Assembly (NCBI GenBank): GCA_024364805.1
Contig: CM044501.1
Coordinates: 22,883,441-22,917,400 of the forward strand
Length of the DNA: 33,960 nucleotides
Origin: Euprymna scolopes
Taxonomy: Eukaryota; Mollusca; Cephalopoda; Sepiida; Sepiolidae
Reading direction: 5' to 3'
The notes under the pieces are model-generated. The model was not told the origin of the DNA, did not search any database, and saw nothing but the letters and a program-made list of their open reading frames with translations. Made by a program: the position numbers and the translations under genes. Positions 1 to 10,265 of the stretch are shown here, piece by piece (the stretch's first letter is position 1; the number at the start of each line of letters is the position of its first letter).

Positions 1-77
1 GATATTTAATAGCACTTAAAGAGAAAAACTTACAGAATTCTGGCAACATTCGATGAATTGTTAATATCGCTTAGGCT

Positions 78-83
78 TTTATT
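78..83 (-). promoter_or_regulatory. Candidate polyadenylation signal for the Cys-rich exon
   Basis: Read on the minus strand this is a perfect AATAAA about 230 bases downstream of the stop codon of the cysteine-rich exon at 309-542. It would give that gene a short 3' UTR containing the (TA)n tract. In AT-rich DNA this hexamer is common by chance, so the link is inferred from position only. Confidence 0.3.
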
Positions 84-170
84 ATTACGAAGTTTCTTTT
101 TTTTTAATAACCTGTGTCGAATGATATGATAATATGCTTAGCATGATTCAATTCATTTTTTTTAATTCAT

Positions 171-196
171 CATATATACATATATATATGTATATA

Positions 197-266
<70 letters not shown>
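171..266. repeat. (TA)n microsatellite
   Basis: An almost pure alternating TA tract with a few TG interruptions near its left end. Open frames across it, on both strands, are Tyr-Ile artefacts. Confidence 0.95.
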
Positions 267-269
<3 letters not shown>

Positions 270-308
270 GGGTTGTCGGATTACACTTGCAGAAAAAAAC
301 CAAAAAAA

Positions 309-542
309 TCATGTCTTTTTTCTCCTTTCTGAGCAGCAATCACACATAGCATTTGTGTCTTTCTGTAAATGTTTTCTTATTTCTGTTTCGCATGCATATT
401 CATAGTGTTTTCCTATCACTGGCTTACCGTAAAAGAAGCAGTCGTTATCTTTGTTGCAAGGGACGTTTAATCGACAGCGATGTTCATAGCAGATAGAATG
501 TTTGGTTGGGCATTCCATTGAGATTCTGCAGGAACTGGTCCG
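309..542 (-). CDS. Candidate terminal exon of a cysteine-rich, probably secreted protein
   Basis: Seen: the minus strand is open for 77 codons from a possible splice acceptor (AG at 543-544, preceded by the T-rich stretch ctttttatttaatt) to a TGA at 309-311. The first ATG gives 69 residues, but the frame stays open upstream and adds another Cys. The product has about ten Cys, arranged as C-x5-C-x6-C-x4-C-x5-C-x5-C, a longer gap to another Cys, and a closing MCDCC followed by a basic ERRKKT tail. Cys this dense in AT-rich DNA, without low complexity, argues for real coding sequence. Known: such spacing is typical of disulfide-rich extracellular modules (EB-like or toxin-like folds), but I cannot assign a family. 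Inferred: last exon of a secreted protein whose signal peptide lies upstream, beyond recognisable reach. An alternative acceptor at 526-527 would drop the first Cys. Confidence 0.55.
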   Translation of the reverse strand, partial: RTSSCRISMECPTKHSICYEHRCRLNVPCNKDNDCFFYGKPVIGKHYEYACETEIRKHLQKDTNAMCDCCSERRKKT

Positions 543-544
543 CT

Positions 545-1645
545 AATTAAATAAAAGATGCATAATGTCATCAGTGAAAACGGAAGGAAAATATATTCCA
601 TGTAAAAAGATTATCTATTTCTGACTGTTATGCTATCAGCAATGAAACGGATATAATTAAAAACAAAAAGTCTTTAAAAATTCCTCCACAACTTAAATAT
701 ATTTAAACAGACATACTTCAAAATGCAAGTACCTCACGATAAAAAAAGTTTATTTCTAAATAATTGACACCGAAAAAAGGAGGGTGGACCTCTAAATTCG
801 TCCTTCTTTGTTCGTCCGTTCGTCTATCCGGACTTTCTCCAATAAGTAGGCTTTGGAATATTTTTTTTTAGTTTTGCACAAACATTAAAAATGGTTAAAA
901 TGAACACTTTTGTGCTTATTGTAAAATAGATACCTTGGATTTAAATAAAACTTTCTGAGAAATTTTAACTGACACTTTCTATTAAATGGTGTTTGTCTAT
1001 TCTTCGCGCTAACACTTGGGTGTGAACGAGGAGCTTTTTTAGGGCTAATTAAATAACTTTATTTTAGTGAATATTTTACCATATTTGTCCAACAATTTCT
1101 ATCTATTCCTGTGAAACAGTATAGCATGGTGCAGAACTAAAATTTACATATTTTAAGGCCTTAAAATGTAGCGTTTGTCTATTTCACCATGACTTGACGT
1201 CACATCGGCTTTAAAATTTACAAAAGTTTACTAAATATATAACATTAAAAATGGAAATGGGTGAGATATAACATGCAGCAATTTATAATTAAAAGCATGA
1301 GCGTATTTAAACAGATTCTTAAAAAGTAATTCAAACATAAATGTGTGAAAAGAAAAGAATAATAATAGTTATGTTCTAACAGCGTGAGTAAAATAAAAAA
1401 CAATATTCTAAAAAATGCCTTAAACCTGGATGTAAATATGAGAACTTTTTTAAACAAGCAACAATGAGGAACACATGGGGTTTATAATAATTTTATAATA
1501 TATCACATGCAGAATTAAAACGGAAAAAACGTACAAATATTTACTTAAATTGATAACTTACGAAACCAGTGTTGCTTTTGAGAAATTCATTGACAGATAA
1601 AAGCAGGTGCATGAAACACTGATGTATGATGTTTTTGAAAAAATA
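545..1645. other. AT-rich stretch without a recognised gene
   Basis: Probably intron or intergenic DNA. It holds a short block rich in TTCGTCC/TTCGTCCG-like words near 798-830, two copies of gtttgtctatt (about 990 and 1172) and two copies of acattaaaaatgg (about 884 and 1242), which suggest an old dispersed repeat. The 70-residue minus frame at 1245-1457 is a Phe/Leu/Ile-rich AT artefact. Confidence 0.5.
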
Positions 1646-1647
<2 letters not shown>

Positions 1648-1706
<59 letters not shown>

Positions 1707-2087
1707 TTTATATTTTCACATAAATACTAACATTATTTATTATATATGTGTATATATATGTATATATATGTGTATATATATGTGTGTATACATGTATATA
1801 TATATGTATATATGTGTACACATATATGTAAATATGTATATATATATGTATGATTATATATGTATATATGTATATATATATGTATATATATTTATATATA
1901 TGCATATGTATATATATGTATATGTACGCATATATATATTTATTTATATATGCATATATATTTTTATATATATGCATATGTATATTTATATATGTGTATA
2001 TATTTTTATATATATGCATATGTATATATATATATGTTTTATATACATATGTATATATACGTATATATATGTATATATATGTATATA

Positions 2088-2133
<46 letters not shown>
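1648..2133. repeat. (TA)n and TATATG/TATACA compound microsatellite
   Basis: A pure (TA)n tract (1648-1703), a short unique spacer, then nearly 400 bases of TATA words interrupted by TG, CA and TTT, closing in a second pure (TA)n tract. Open frames on both strands (MYICIYI-type) are artefacts of repeat units without stops. Confidence 0.95.
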
Positions 2134-2137
<4 letters not shown>

Positions 2138-2159
2138 TACATTACGGACACATATGTTT

Positions 2160-2768
2160 CGATGCATTTACACCCAAACAAGGAACAGTACTACTTTGAT
2201 GTGGGAGGCTAATTTCGGGCGCATTATTTTAGAGATACTTTGTAGGGTGTTAAATAGCACGAATTCTGTTAACATTGCACTTGAACTTTTGCATTTTAAC
2301 AGGAGAAATTTCTTTTACCAAACCAGCACTCTTAGGAAATACTATTAGATTAGAAGGCTTTACTGCACTTGAGGATATTTACTGTGTAAGTGTGTGATTT
2401 CGCTGCTTGTTGATTTTTCAAGGGCATTTATGTCAGGAGGGAATAGCTCGTAGTTCTCCGGGGTATCTACTATGAAAATACTTGTAAAACGGGCATAGGG
2501 ATTCCAAATTCCGTCAATCGGACAGATGTTTAAACCTAGTTGACAGTGCGGGATCTATTATGTTGGCTAATCTGTCTGGAACACTGTATGAAAGTGACAG
2601 ACTATTAGCAGATACACCAACCCAAATGTCGCAACAATACTCCATACATAGGCGAATGGTTCTCTTGTAGATATAAATGACGCTCTCAGACATTAGAGTG
2701 AGGCCGCTTTCATAGAAGCAGACTTTACACTACCTTCAATGTATTTGCCCCAATTAACTCTCCATAAA
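2160..2768 (-). mobile_element. Eroded 3' end of a CR1/Jockey-type LINE
   Basis: On the plus strand it opens with tttacacccaaacaaggaac, matching the ttttcacccca(a/g)acaaggca 3' UTR ends of the LINE copies at 13.65 and 17.72 kb. Further in, the block at about 2605-2670 (caccaacccaaatg..gcaacaatactccatacataggcgaatgg) matches the part of those copies coding for the RT C-terminal motif I-R-P-C-M-E-Y-C. Read on the minus strand it is 5' truncated and has no long open frame. It sits right beside a (TA)n tract, and no clean poly-A tail survives. The most diverged of the LINE copies here. Confidence 0.7.
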
Positions 2769-2779
2769 ACATAACAAAT

Positions 2780-4565
2780 AAAGTTTTAAAAAAAATTTGA
2801 ATTTCAAATAAATTCAATTAGTATCTTTACTTTGGCAGTCCAGACAAATAGAAAAAATATGGAAAAGGCGTAACCTAGTGACGAAGTGATGGATCGAACT
2901 TCACACGTGGGAATTTAGACACTAGATAAACGCCATATTTGACAATATTGTAAATAGACACCATCTTATCAACACGTTGGAATAAGTACTTAAGGATGAA
3001 TAGAAAATGATTAAATTATATAACAACAATCAAGTAAAAACATAAATAAACACCGGAAACACCACTAGTAAATTATTATAGACAATTTATATACCAGATT
3101 AAGGAAGGAACTGAGTGAAAAACTAATCATTACACGCAGTACATTCTCTTCCAAATATTATACTGAACGATTCAAAGAGATATGAACTGACACATGTAAA
3201 GAATTGATATTATTATACCTGCCTAAATGACAAAATGTTATAATCTACAACACTAATGCCTTCAACAAAAGAGAGCCGGCAAATGTGTAATACACCTAAC
3301 AGATACACTAATAGTAAGAAGACACGAAATGAAATGTAGAAATAACTGATCATACGTATAGGATTCATAAGAATATATAAAGGAGACAACAAGTAAATCT
3401 CTGGAAACACTATGGGCAAAGATACGAAGCAGTAAACAACATATTATGTAAACACAACCTCTCAGTCGGAGCAGAATGCAGAAACGCACACGAATATAAT
3501 TGTAAGTAAAAAAAAATAACCCAACTATTCAACCGCCTACAGTATTAATAAAATGGGGGGGTCGTTCTAACAAATAATACTATATACCTATATTTGACAG
3601 CAAAGTAAAAGCAAATAAACTCATCCAGCCAAGGATATCTTCTGTCACAGACGTAGGTTCTTCTCTACTAACATATCAGAGAGAAAACATCCCCGAACTT
3701 GACCTGGCAACTGACTACTCCGTTCATGCTATGTAACCTGATTACGTAATTTTCTTGAGCATATTTTGGCTTTCTCTAAATGCGGCTGAGGAATAAAAAA
3801 TGGGCCAAAGTAGACGCAACATTTAGCATATTGTTGTAGAAACACAACTTTATTAAACGCGTAGCGTTTTGAACATTAGGGTCGCAGTTTACTCAATATA
3901 CACGATGCGATATTTTCGAGATTGTATTGGAATTATAAATACCAAAACATAGTTGTTGCGATAAACAACATATTTTACATTAAACATATAATGCTATGCT
4001 TTAAATCAATTAAAATTCACTCGCCTAAAAAAACTAATATATATATATAGTCATTGGGAAATTTTTGAGAGACATTGAAGAAGTTTAGGAAGAATTCTAA
4101 TCAAACATTAAAAACGAGAAAAACGAAGGAAAGAATTCGTCTAAATCCTATAAAAAAATTTTAATGCAAAAACTGTCAATAAAAATAGCAACATAAAGGT
4201 AGCAATAGAAAGGCAAAATAACAAAGAACCATTACACGTTATGGAACAGAAACAGCAACAGACTTCAAAACTTGTTCTCGTTCCCAAAAGATATGATGGC
4301 ATAAGCTGTAGGCGTGACAATAAAAAAAAATCTGGTAAATATTTAAAAAATCAGATTAATGAGAAGTGGAATTACTTATCAGTTTTATACTAGAAATATT
4401 GCGGGATGATGTAGAAGGATTATTTTGGCATATATTCCAAAGAAAATCCATTGTTACTTTCAACGATGAATAAAACACTAACCTGATTTTGAACAAATAT
4501 GTATTGCATTGATAATAATAGAACATTATTGTAGCACAGTAACAGTGGTTATTATCAATGAGCAT
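2780..4565. other. AT-rich unresolved stretch, probably old repeats
   Basis: No gene recognised. The minus frames at 3213-3489 are short and biased. The blocks at 2840-2990 and 3600-3760 have the mixed composition of old dispersed repeats but I cannot name a family. A perfect small hairpin with arms AAACGC/GCGTTT and loop gta lies at 3855-3869 (see findings). Confidence 0.4.
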
Positions 4566-4571
4566 TCATGT

Positions 4572-4629
4572 AATAATAATAATAAGAAGAAGAAGAAGAA
4601 GAAGGAGAAGAAGAAGAAGAAGAAGAAGA
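4572..4629. repeat. (AAT)n/(AAG)n triplet microsatellite
   Basis: A run of AAT units passes directly into AAG units with one GGA interruption. Confidence 0.95.
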
Positions 4630-4927
4630 TCCGTTGATGCGGTTGTTTGATTTCAAGAATAATATTGTTATATCATTTACTTTATTTTCGGAATGTTAGA
4701 CGCGAAATATTAGACGTCAGATCATGAGTGGGTTAAATGAAAATGTTTTTGTGGAACAAACTAAAATCGAACTTCGGGTCACCCAGATTTTCAGTCTATG
4801 GCGTCATGAACTTTGCCACCAAAACTTCTCAGTTAATTTGCAGTAAAAATTCAAAAATAATAATAGCCAGTGTAAAACTATTGATCAGTGACGACAATGC
4901 TGCTGCTGTGGATGAGGCTGGTAGTGG

Positions 4928-4928
<1 letters not shown>

Positions 4929-4986
<58 letters not shown>

Positions 4987-4995
4987 TTAATAATA
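4929..4995. repeat. (TAA)n triplet microsatellite
   Basis: About 18 TAA units, partly degraded to the right. A plus-strand open frame (4737-5024) reads through as poly-Asn after about 65 unremarkable residues (start MKMFLWNKLKSN). I do not recognise that part and found no clear splice or homology support, so I do not call a gene. Confidence 0.9.
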
Positions 4996-5078
4996 ATAAT
5001 TACCCTAAGCAAAAGCTTCAATAGGTCGTCGGTATCGGCTTTGATAATGCAGGACAGCATCTAAAAATGGAAAAAAAC

Positions 5079-5081
<3 letters not shown>

Positions 5082-5110
<29 letters not shown>
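5082..5110. repeat. (TA)n microsatellite
   Basis: Short pure alternating TA tract. Confidence 0.9.
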
Positions 5111-5114
<4 letters not shown>

Positions 5115-6231
5115 ATATAAAATCACTAAAAATCTTACGTGTTTTATAAGATAAACTGTTAAACAGTTTATATTCCATGTACATGTATTATTGACAAAAA
5201 ACTTTAAGAAAAAATATTATTTTCACAATAGTATAAACATTTAAAAGAATTTACGCTTTTCAGAAAATATATATAGTAATGCGTTTTATGCAGTTATTTG
5301 ACTAATATTGTAGATATGTCATAATATTCTAATTAACTTGAACGAACTTGCGATGACCTAATTCTCCAGAAAGTAACGAACACTTTATTGCTAGCTACTT
5401 GTTTTTCTATAAAAAATATTAGTTAAACGTATGGTTCTTTGTAATATTGCTTGCGACATTTTAGAAATACTATTGAAAAGAATCAATGCGGCCGATATTA
5501 ATGAATACTGATCTTAATAGAATATTTTTAGATTTTGTAAATGGCTGATCAGAGTTTTCAGTGAGATTTTGTTTGATAGTATTACATGTTTAGTATCGAC
5601 GCAGCATTAATAATCACTTCGGGATATTGAAGTATGCTACTCGACGTATTCGTAATCGAAATAGATATTGACTAGCTGTTAATATTAGATATTTTGCTAC
5701 ATAGAAAATTCGACAGTTTCTAATTTTATTTGTAATATTGCTATCACATGCATATTTTAAAGTCAGATGTAGTTCTACATACGTATTACTAAAAACAATT
5801 AAATCTATCATTCCTATTATTTGGATTAATCGGACAAATGTTCCCAACGTGAGTGTAAGTTTAAGCATTTTATCAAGGACTTGGAAAAGACTCGTACTGA
5901 TTAACTACATTCAAGATGATAACAATAGCTCGATGAATCCAAATAATACGAATAATCAATCCTCATCTTAGAAATTAAGAAACGCAAATATATTATTGCA
6001 TGCCCAAACTAATGAGAACATATTATGCTATAATATTATATGAGATCGATGGGTCACGTGCACAGAGTCTTCAATATATAAATACAATTAATGTGAAAAT
6101 GAAACTTTTTTCTAGACGGTGTAATTCTTCAATTGATTTTAATAAATGATGAATAAAAAGCTAGGTGGTGATGTGTACTTCTGCCATTTTCTGCTGACAT
6201 AAGCATTAAACAGAAAAAAATTAAATTCACC

Positions 6232-6237
<6 letters not shown>
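5111..6237. other. AT-rich stretch without a recognised gene
   Basis: Two overlapping frames on opposite strands (5614-5868 minus, 5738-5971 plus) lack domains, splice context or unusual composition. I read the stretch as intergenic or intronic. Confidence 0.5.

Positions 6238-6290
<53 letters not shown>
6238..6290. repeat. (TA)n tract abutting the Tc1-like element
   Basis: A pure TA tract ending ...tttaTA immediately before the left terminus of the transposon at 6291, so it also supplies the TA target dinucleotide. Confidence 0.95.
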
Positions 6291-6490
6291 CAGTCCAGGT
6301 CAAAATCACATAGGAAAGTAAGTGTTTACGCATATTATTGATTTTTTTATCAAGCAAATGATAAAAAACCATTGCGAAAAGGGAAAATATGACGGAAAAA
6401 ATAAAATCTGTTTCATTCGAAACCTTAACCCTGATCTAATAATTATTTTTTAACAACAAACATTTTAACCTGGTAAAATGATAATGCCAC
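6291..6490 (+). repeat. Left terminal inverted repeat of the Tc1-like element
   Basis: The outer motif ccaggtcaaaatcacat starts at 6295 and the inner motif cctggtaaaatgat at 6469. They are direct-repeat versions of one binding-site-like word. The mate is at 7497-7712. Confidence 0.8.
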
Positions 6491-6574
6491 TGATAATGTA
6501 TCTAACAAAAAGCAATTATAAATTACTAAAAAGGGTCTCAGTATTTAGTATAGCCTACATTATTACGAATTACT

Positions 6575-7470
6575 TCAACATTTTTCTTCGGCATGCCTGA
6601 GACTAAGTTTTTTTTTCAGTTGGGAACGAATTTTATCCCATGTGCTGAAAACTGAATCAGAAAGTTTGTTTATCGAATCATCCTGGAATCCATCCTTGAA
6701 CACTTTTTTGTCATCCACCCCCCAAAGATTTTCAATGGGATTGAGGTCCGGAGAACATGCTGAATGATCTAACAATTTTTATATTATTTGAAGAAAAGTA
6801 TTGACGTGCTTGTCCAGAAGTGTGTATCGCAGTGTTGTCTTGCTGGAAAATCCAATTTCTTTCACACGGACGTGGAAATTTAGTCCTGATAAAAGCATTT
6901 TAAAGCATTGAAATGTACTTCAATGATGTTTGCCAGCCTTTCACTACTTGCAACTTCAGGGTCGCAGCTTACGAGAAAGGACCCCAGATCATTAAATACC
7001 CTCTCCACTATGCCGAGTTGGAAAAGTATCTTTGGCCACATTTTTATCATGCCAATAGTGTTGAAATTCAGCTGGAACATCTAGATTAAACGTTTTCTCA
7101 TCGGAGAAAATTACATTTTCACACTTCTCTTCATCCCAAGTCTGGTATTTGGCGGCATATTTGCATAGTTTTGTACTGTTCAAGAAGACGTGGTTTCTGC
7201 AGTCGCTTTAAATGATTGAAATCCTTCATTTTCCGATACCTTCTGATGGTCTTAGGACTACATTCTACTGCTGTTTTACTTTTCAATCGACTTGAGCTCA
7301 TACTGGAATTTTTGTTAAACTTCTGATACGGCGATCCAGTGATGGGGTATTTTTTTTGGTCGACCTATCAAACTCAGATAATGGTTTCCCTTTTGCCATT
7401 TATAATTTAGTAAGATGTTTTTTATCCCTAAAGAAGTTGCTTTTAGTAACATAGTAAACTTTTCGTATTC
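6575..7470 (-). pseudogene. Tc1-like (DD34E type) transposase pseudogene
   Basis: Pieces in order on the minus strand: an N-terminal region near 7200 (MKDFNHLKRLQKPRLL), the first catalytic Asp in VIFSDEKTFNLD followed by FQHYWHD (about 7060-7125), the second Asp in QQDNTAIHTSGQ (about 6805-6845, another frame), and the catalytic Glu in SPDLNPIENLWG (about 6715-6760). Known: these are the hallmark motifs of Tc1 transposases, the cut-and-paste nucleases of IS630/Tc1/mariner elements, normally about 340 residues. Here the frame changes at least twice and there are several stops, so it cannot act. The helix-turn-helix half is heavily decayed. It lies wholly inside matching inverted repeats, so the assignment is firm. 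Confidence 0.88.
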
Positions 7471-7496
7471 ATTTTTCAAAAAAAGCCAATTTTATT

Positions 7497-7712
7497 AAAG
7501 TAGTCTTATGCTTTTGGCCAGGTGGAAATGTTTGTTGTTTTTTTTTAAATACTATTTAGATCAGGGTTAAGGTTTCAAATGAAGCAGATTCCATTTTTTT
7601 CATAATATTTTCCCTTTTGGCAATAGTTTCAACCATTTCTTTAAATTAAAAATTCGATATTATGCCCAAAAGCTTACTTTCTTAAGTGGTCTTATGATTT
7701 TGATCAGGACTA
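7497..7712 (-). repeat. Right terminal inverted repeat of the Tc1-like element
   Basis: The outer motif (7681-7708, cttatgattttgatcagg) and the inner motif (about 7497-7522, cttatgcttttggccagg) are clear direct repeats of one another. This is the strongest evidence for the IR/DR architecture. Confidence 0.8.
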
Positions 7713-7736
7713 TGTACAAACACACACAAATACACA

Positions 7737-7737
<1 letters not shown>

Positions 7738-7809
<72 letters not shown>

Positions 7810-7838
7810 CTATATATATATATATATATATATATATT
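7738..7838. repeat. (TA)n microsatellite with a CACACATC interruption
   Basis: Two pure TA tracts split by a few CA/TC bases, starting about 25 bases beyond the right end of the Tc1-like element. The stretch after it up to 8175 holds no recognised feature. Confidence 0.95.
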
Positions 7839-8175
7839 TAAACGAGATTAGAACAAGAGTCTAACGAGCTGAGTGTATTTCAATGTAACAGTGAAATTAC
7901 TAGTTTAATTAAAATACAGGAAAGAGAATGTACTCGTTGTAATTTAGATATATAACAAGTTCGATAGGTAAATATCCTTGAGCTAATTCAATATTAAAAA
8001 AACTATATGTAATTATTGTACGTAACTTGATGTCTACTACAATAAAAAAAAAACATTGTTTTCCGAAACGATCGTACAGATAATTGATTTTGTTGTTGTT
8101 CCTTCTTATGAAACGGATTTTTAATTTAATTATAATTTGATTTTTAAATTTTAAATTATCAATCACATTACTTAA

Positions 8176-8201
8176 TATATATATATATATATATATATAT
8201 T
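8176..8201. repeat. (TA)n microsatellite
   Basis: Short pure TA tract just left of the foldback element. Confidence 0.9.
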
Positions 8202-8217
8202 ATTTCAACATCCAAAC

Positions 8218-8875
8218 AACGTGTCAGCTCACAACTGCTATGACAGCCAACCAACTGGAAGTCCAAACTCGAGTTTCGTTCTCATTTGGCCAAATTGGTT
8301 AGACATTACCGAACATGGTATCGGAAATCCGAGAGGCAAGCATTCTACCAGGTGAAGAAACGTCGCTACACACAGGAAAGTCTTTTAACTAACACGGATC
8401 AAGCAAACCGCGACGAAATCCGACTGTGCAAACGACCTACTTCGTAGCCAGCTATTCGAGATAGAACAATCAGAATGTGACAGATTATATAATTCTGACA
8501 TTTTGACATTCTGAAAATTGTATTAATTGCTTGCCAGGTAAGAATTGTTGGATGGCATCGTCCTAGCGAGTTTAAAATTCCGATTGTGAGATATCGGCTT
8601 GGGTTATAGCTAGGTTGATTACCACTAGGTGGATGACTGCGTCCCTTGTTCGAGACGAAGTAGGTCCATTTCACAATCAGATTTCGTCACGCTTAGCTTT
8701 ATCTGTGTTAGTAAATATACTTTTTTAGTGTGTCGAGCGTTTGCACAGTTGGCATAGTGCTTGCCTCGCATACAACAGGCTCTTGTTTCAGGTCCCCAGT
8801 TCGTGCATTTCTGATGAGCCCAAATTAGAACGAAACAAGTCTTGGACTTCCGGTTTGTAGACTGACATCGTTTTG
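8218..8875. mobile_element. Foldback element: two inverted SINE-like arms
   Basis: Seen: the left arm (about 8218-8455) and the right arm (about 8655-8875) are imperfect reverse complements. Matching blocks include the outer aactggaagtccaaactcg / cttggacttccggtttg pair, gagtttcgttctcatttgg / ccaaattagaacgaaac, and the inner ctaacacggat..gacgaaatc..gacctacttcgt against its reverse complement at 8655-8712. The right arm contains ttggcatagtgcttgcctcg, like a tRNA box A, then cagttcgtgcat about 40 bases on, like a box B, and the left arm has the same in reverse. Inferred: two copies of a tRNA-like SINE head to head, or a foldback MITE built from one. The central 190 bases are less symmetrical. 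The minus frame at 8399-8674 is a chance frame within it. Confidence 0.6.
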
Positions 8876-8949
8876 TTATACCTTTCTTACTGCAATTTAA
8901 ATAAGAACTTTACGTGGATATTATATAATTTCTTACATTCTTAAAATTA

Positions 8950-9077
<128 letters not shown>

Positions 9078-9079
9078 AG

Positions 9080-9428
9080 GGGGTTACGAAATATAATTAT
9101 GGCTTAATACAATCCAATTAACACGATGATTAAAAAATGAAAATGAAAAAAAATGAAAGGCTGTCCAACAAAATTTCGTTCCTCGTTCCAGACCTAGTCG
9201 TGGAAAATTATGATTTAAAAAAAAGTCATGAATATGTCGGAGGAGACAAAAAGAAACATGTAAGGAGAAATACGTAGTAATCAAAAAATACCTTAAAGAT
9301 ATTCTTTTTGATTGCAAATAGAAGATGTCAAGGACTTAGTAACAAGTTTCTAGAATTTATATACGAAAGTGGGAGTGCGTCTTAAGATCTGTCAGTACCG
9401 AAATTCGTTGCACGCGTATGTTTATAGA
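9080..9428. other. Stretch without a gene, possible repeat edge
   Basis: No coding feature. At about 9358-9425 tatacgaaagtgggagtgcg partly echoes the start of the Helitron-like element at 9429 (tacaaaagtgggcgtgtctg), so an older, eroded copy may lie next to it. Confidence 0.35.
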
Positions 9429-9849
9429 TCTATATATCTACAAAAGTGGGCGTGTCTGTATCTGTCTGTCGGTGTATCTGTCTGTGTGAGTGTACATTTC
9501 ACTACGCAATAACTCTGTCAATTTTTTAATCTACAGACTCGAAATTTTATACACAGAGTACTGAGATTTGGGAAAATCGATGTGATTGGTTTTTGCACAG
9601 AAATTTGGCGATACAGGGTCAAAGGTCAACAATTTGACCTTTGAAAACTCTACAAAACTCCCCGACAATTTTTTTATATAAATACTTACAATTTTAGATA
9701 TAGGTCCCTTGAACATGGATCTAACATAATAACTTGATTTAAGTCCAAGACAATAAATGTGAAGAGGTCAAAGTTAAAAAAAAAATGACCGCTTTTTTTG
9801 CTCAACATACACCTCCAAGAACCCGGGCAACACCGGCTACCCATGCTAT
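9429..9849 (+). mobile_element. Non-autonomous Helitron-like element, plus orientation
   Basis: Seen: it begins A|TCTATATATCTACAAAAGTG and ends with gctttttttgctcaacatac, a small GC hairpin (CCCGG-GCAACA-CCGGC, 9823-9836) and ten bases later CTAT|T. Known: Helitrons start with TC after a host A and end with a hairpin about ten bases before CTRR followed by a host T. The last base of CTRR has drifted. Internal words (cagactcgaaattttatacacaga; gacctttgaaaactctacaaaactcc; gacaattttt) recur in the minus-strand copy at 10266-10965. The terminal block also recurs near 30531-30580. No coding capacity. The class name is tentative; repeat-family status is better supported. Confidence 0.55.

Positions 9850-9884
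<35 letters not shown>
9850..9884. repeat. (TA)n then (GA)n microsatellite
   Basis: About eight TA units pass into nine GA units. The GA part reads as a TC tail at the 3' end of the minus-strand SINE that follows. Confidence 0.9.
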
Positions 9885-10025
9885 TCATCCACATAAAGTA
9901 TTCTTCTGTTGTATCACAACTCATCAGTGCGGCCAGATATACACGTTTACCCAGCCGTGGATCGAACCTACAACAATCGTTTTGTGAGTCACCAGCTCTA
10001 ACAACCTGTCCAAGAATCAGTAGCC
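9885..10025 (-). mobile_element. tRNA-derived SINE
   Basis: Read on the minus strand: a box A-like caggttgttagagctggtga (10010 down to about 9991), a near-perfect box B aggttcgatcc (about 9959-9969), then ccacggctgggtaaacgtg and a non-tRNA body (ctgatgagttgtgatacaac) ending in a (TC)n tail at 9867-9884. Box spacing fits an internal RNA polymerase III promoter. Known: tRNA-headed SINEs with simple-sequence tails are common in cephalopods. It has no coding capacity and would rely on a LINE partner. Confidence 0.72.
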
Positions 10026-10179
10026 TGAAATATTTCTCCTAAATTGCCTATTGAATTTGGATTTGCCCGTCGCACAGTGCTAAAAATCTCAGTTTGTTTT
10101 ACAAATCAACAGAGGGTTTGGCTTAATCGCTTAAATACGCGTCGGGTGAAAATATATTTACAAAGTGCTCAAACAAATA

Positions 10180-10263
10180 TTATATATATACACACACACA
10201 TACATATATATAATATATATATACATATATATGTATATTTATATATATATATATATACATACA
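10180..10263. repeat. TA/CA compound microsatellite
   Basis: TA, CACACA and TACA words, running straight into the terminus of the minus-strand Helitron-like element at 10266. Confidence 0.9.
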
Positions 10264-10265
10264 TA

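Larger units (their letters stand above)
6291..7712 (-). mobile_element. Tc1-like DNA transposon with long IR/DR-type terminal inverted repeats
   Basis: Seen: a left terminus cagtccaggtcaaaatcaca directly after a TA, and on the right the inverted counterpart tgattttgatcaggact ending near 7712. The inverted repeats extend about 200 bases each (6291-6490 and 7497-7712) and share long words such as aaaccttaaccctgatctaa and acaacaaacatt. Each repeat carries an outer and an inner copy of the same motif. Between them lies a minus-strand transposase fossil. Known: this IR/DR layout with two transposase-binding sites per end is typical of Sleeping Beauty-like Tc1 elements of about 1.4-1.6 kb. The 1.42 kb length fits. 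The right end has drifted: ACTG reads ACTA and the flanking TA is lost. Confidence 0.88.

Noticed and set aside
1708-2348. Long open frames of MYICIYIYI type on both strands
   Set aside because: Translations of TA/TG/CA microsatellite words without stops; low complexity and present in several frames at once.
4737-5024. Plus-strand frame ending in poly-Asn
   Set aside because: Its second half is the (TAA)n microsatellite; the first half has no domain or splice support.
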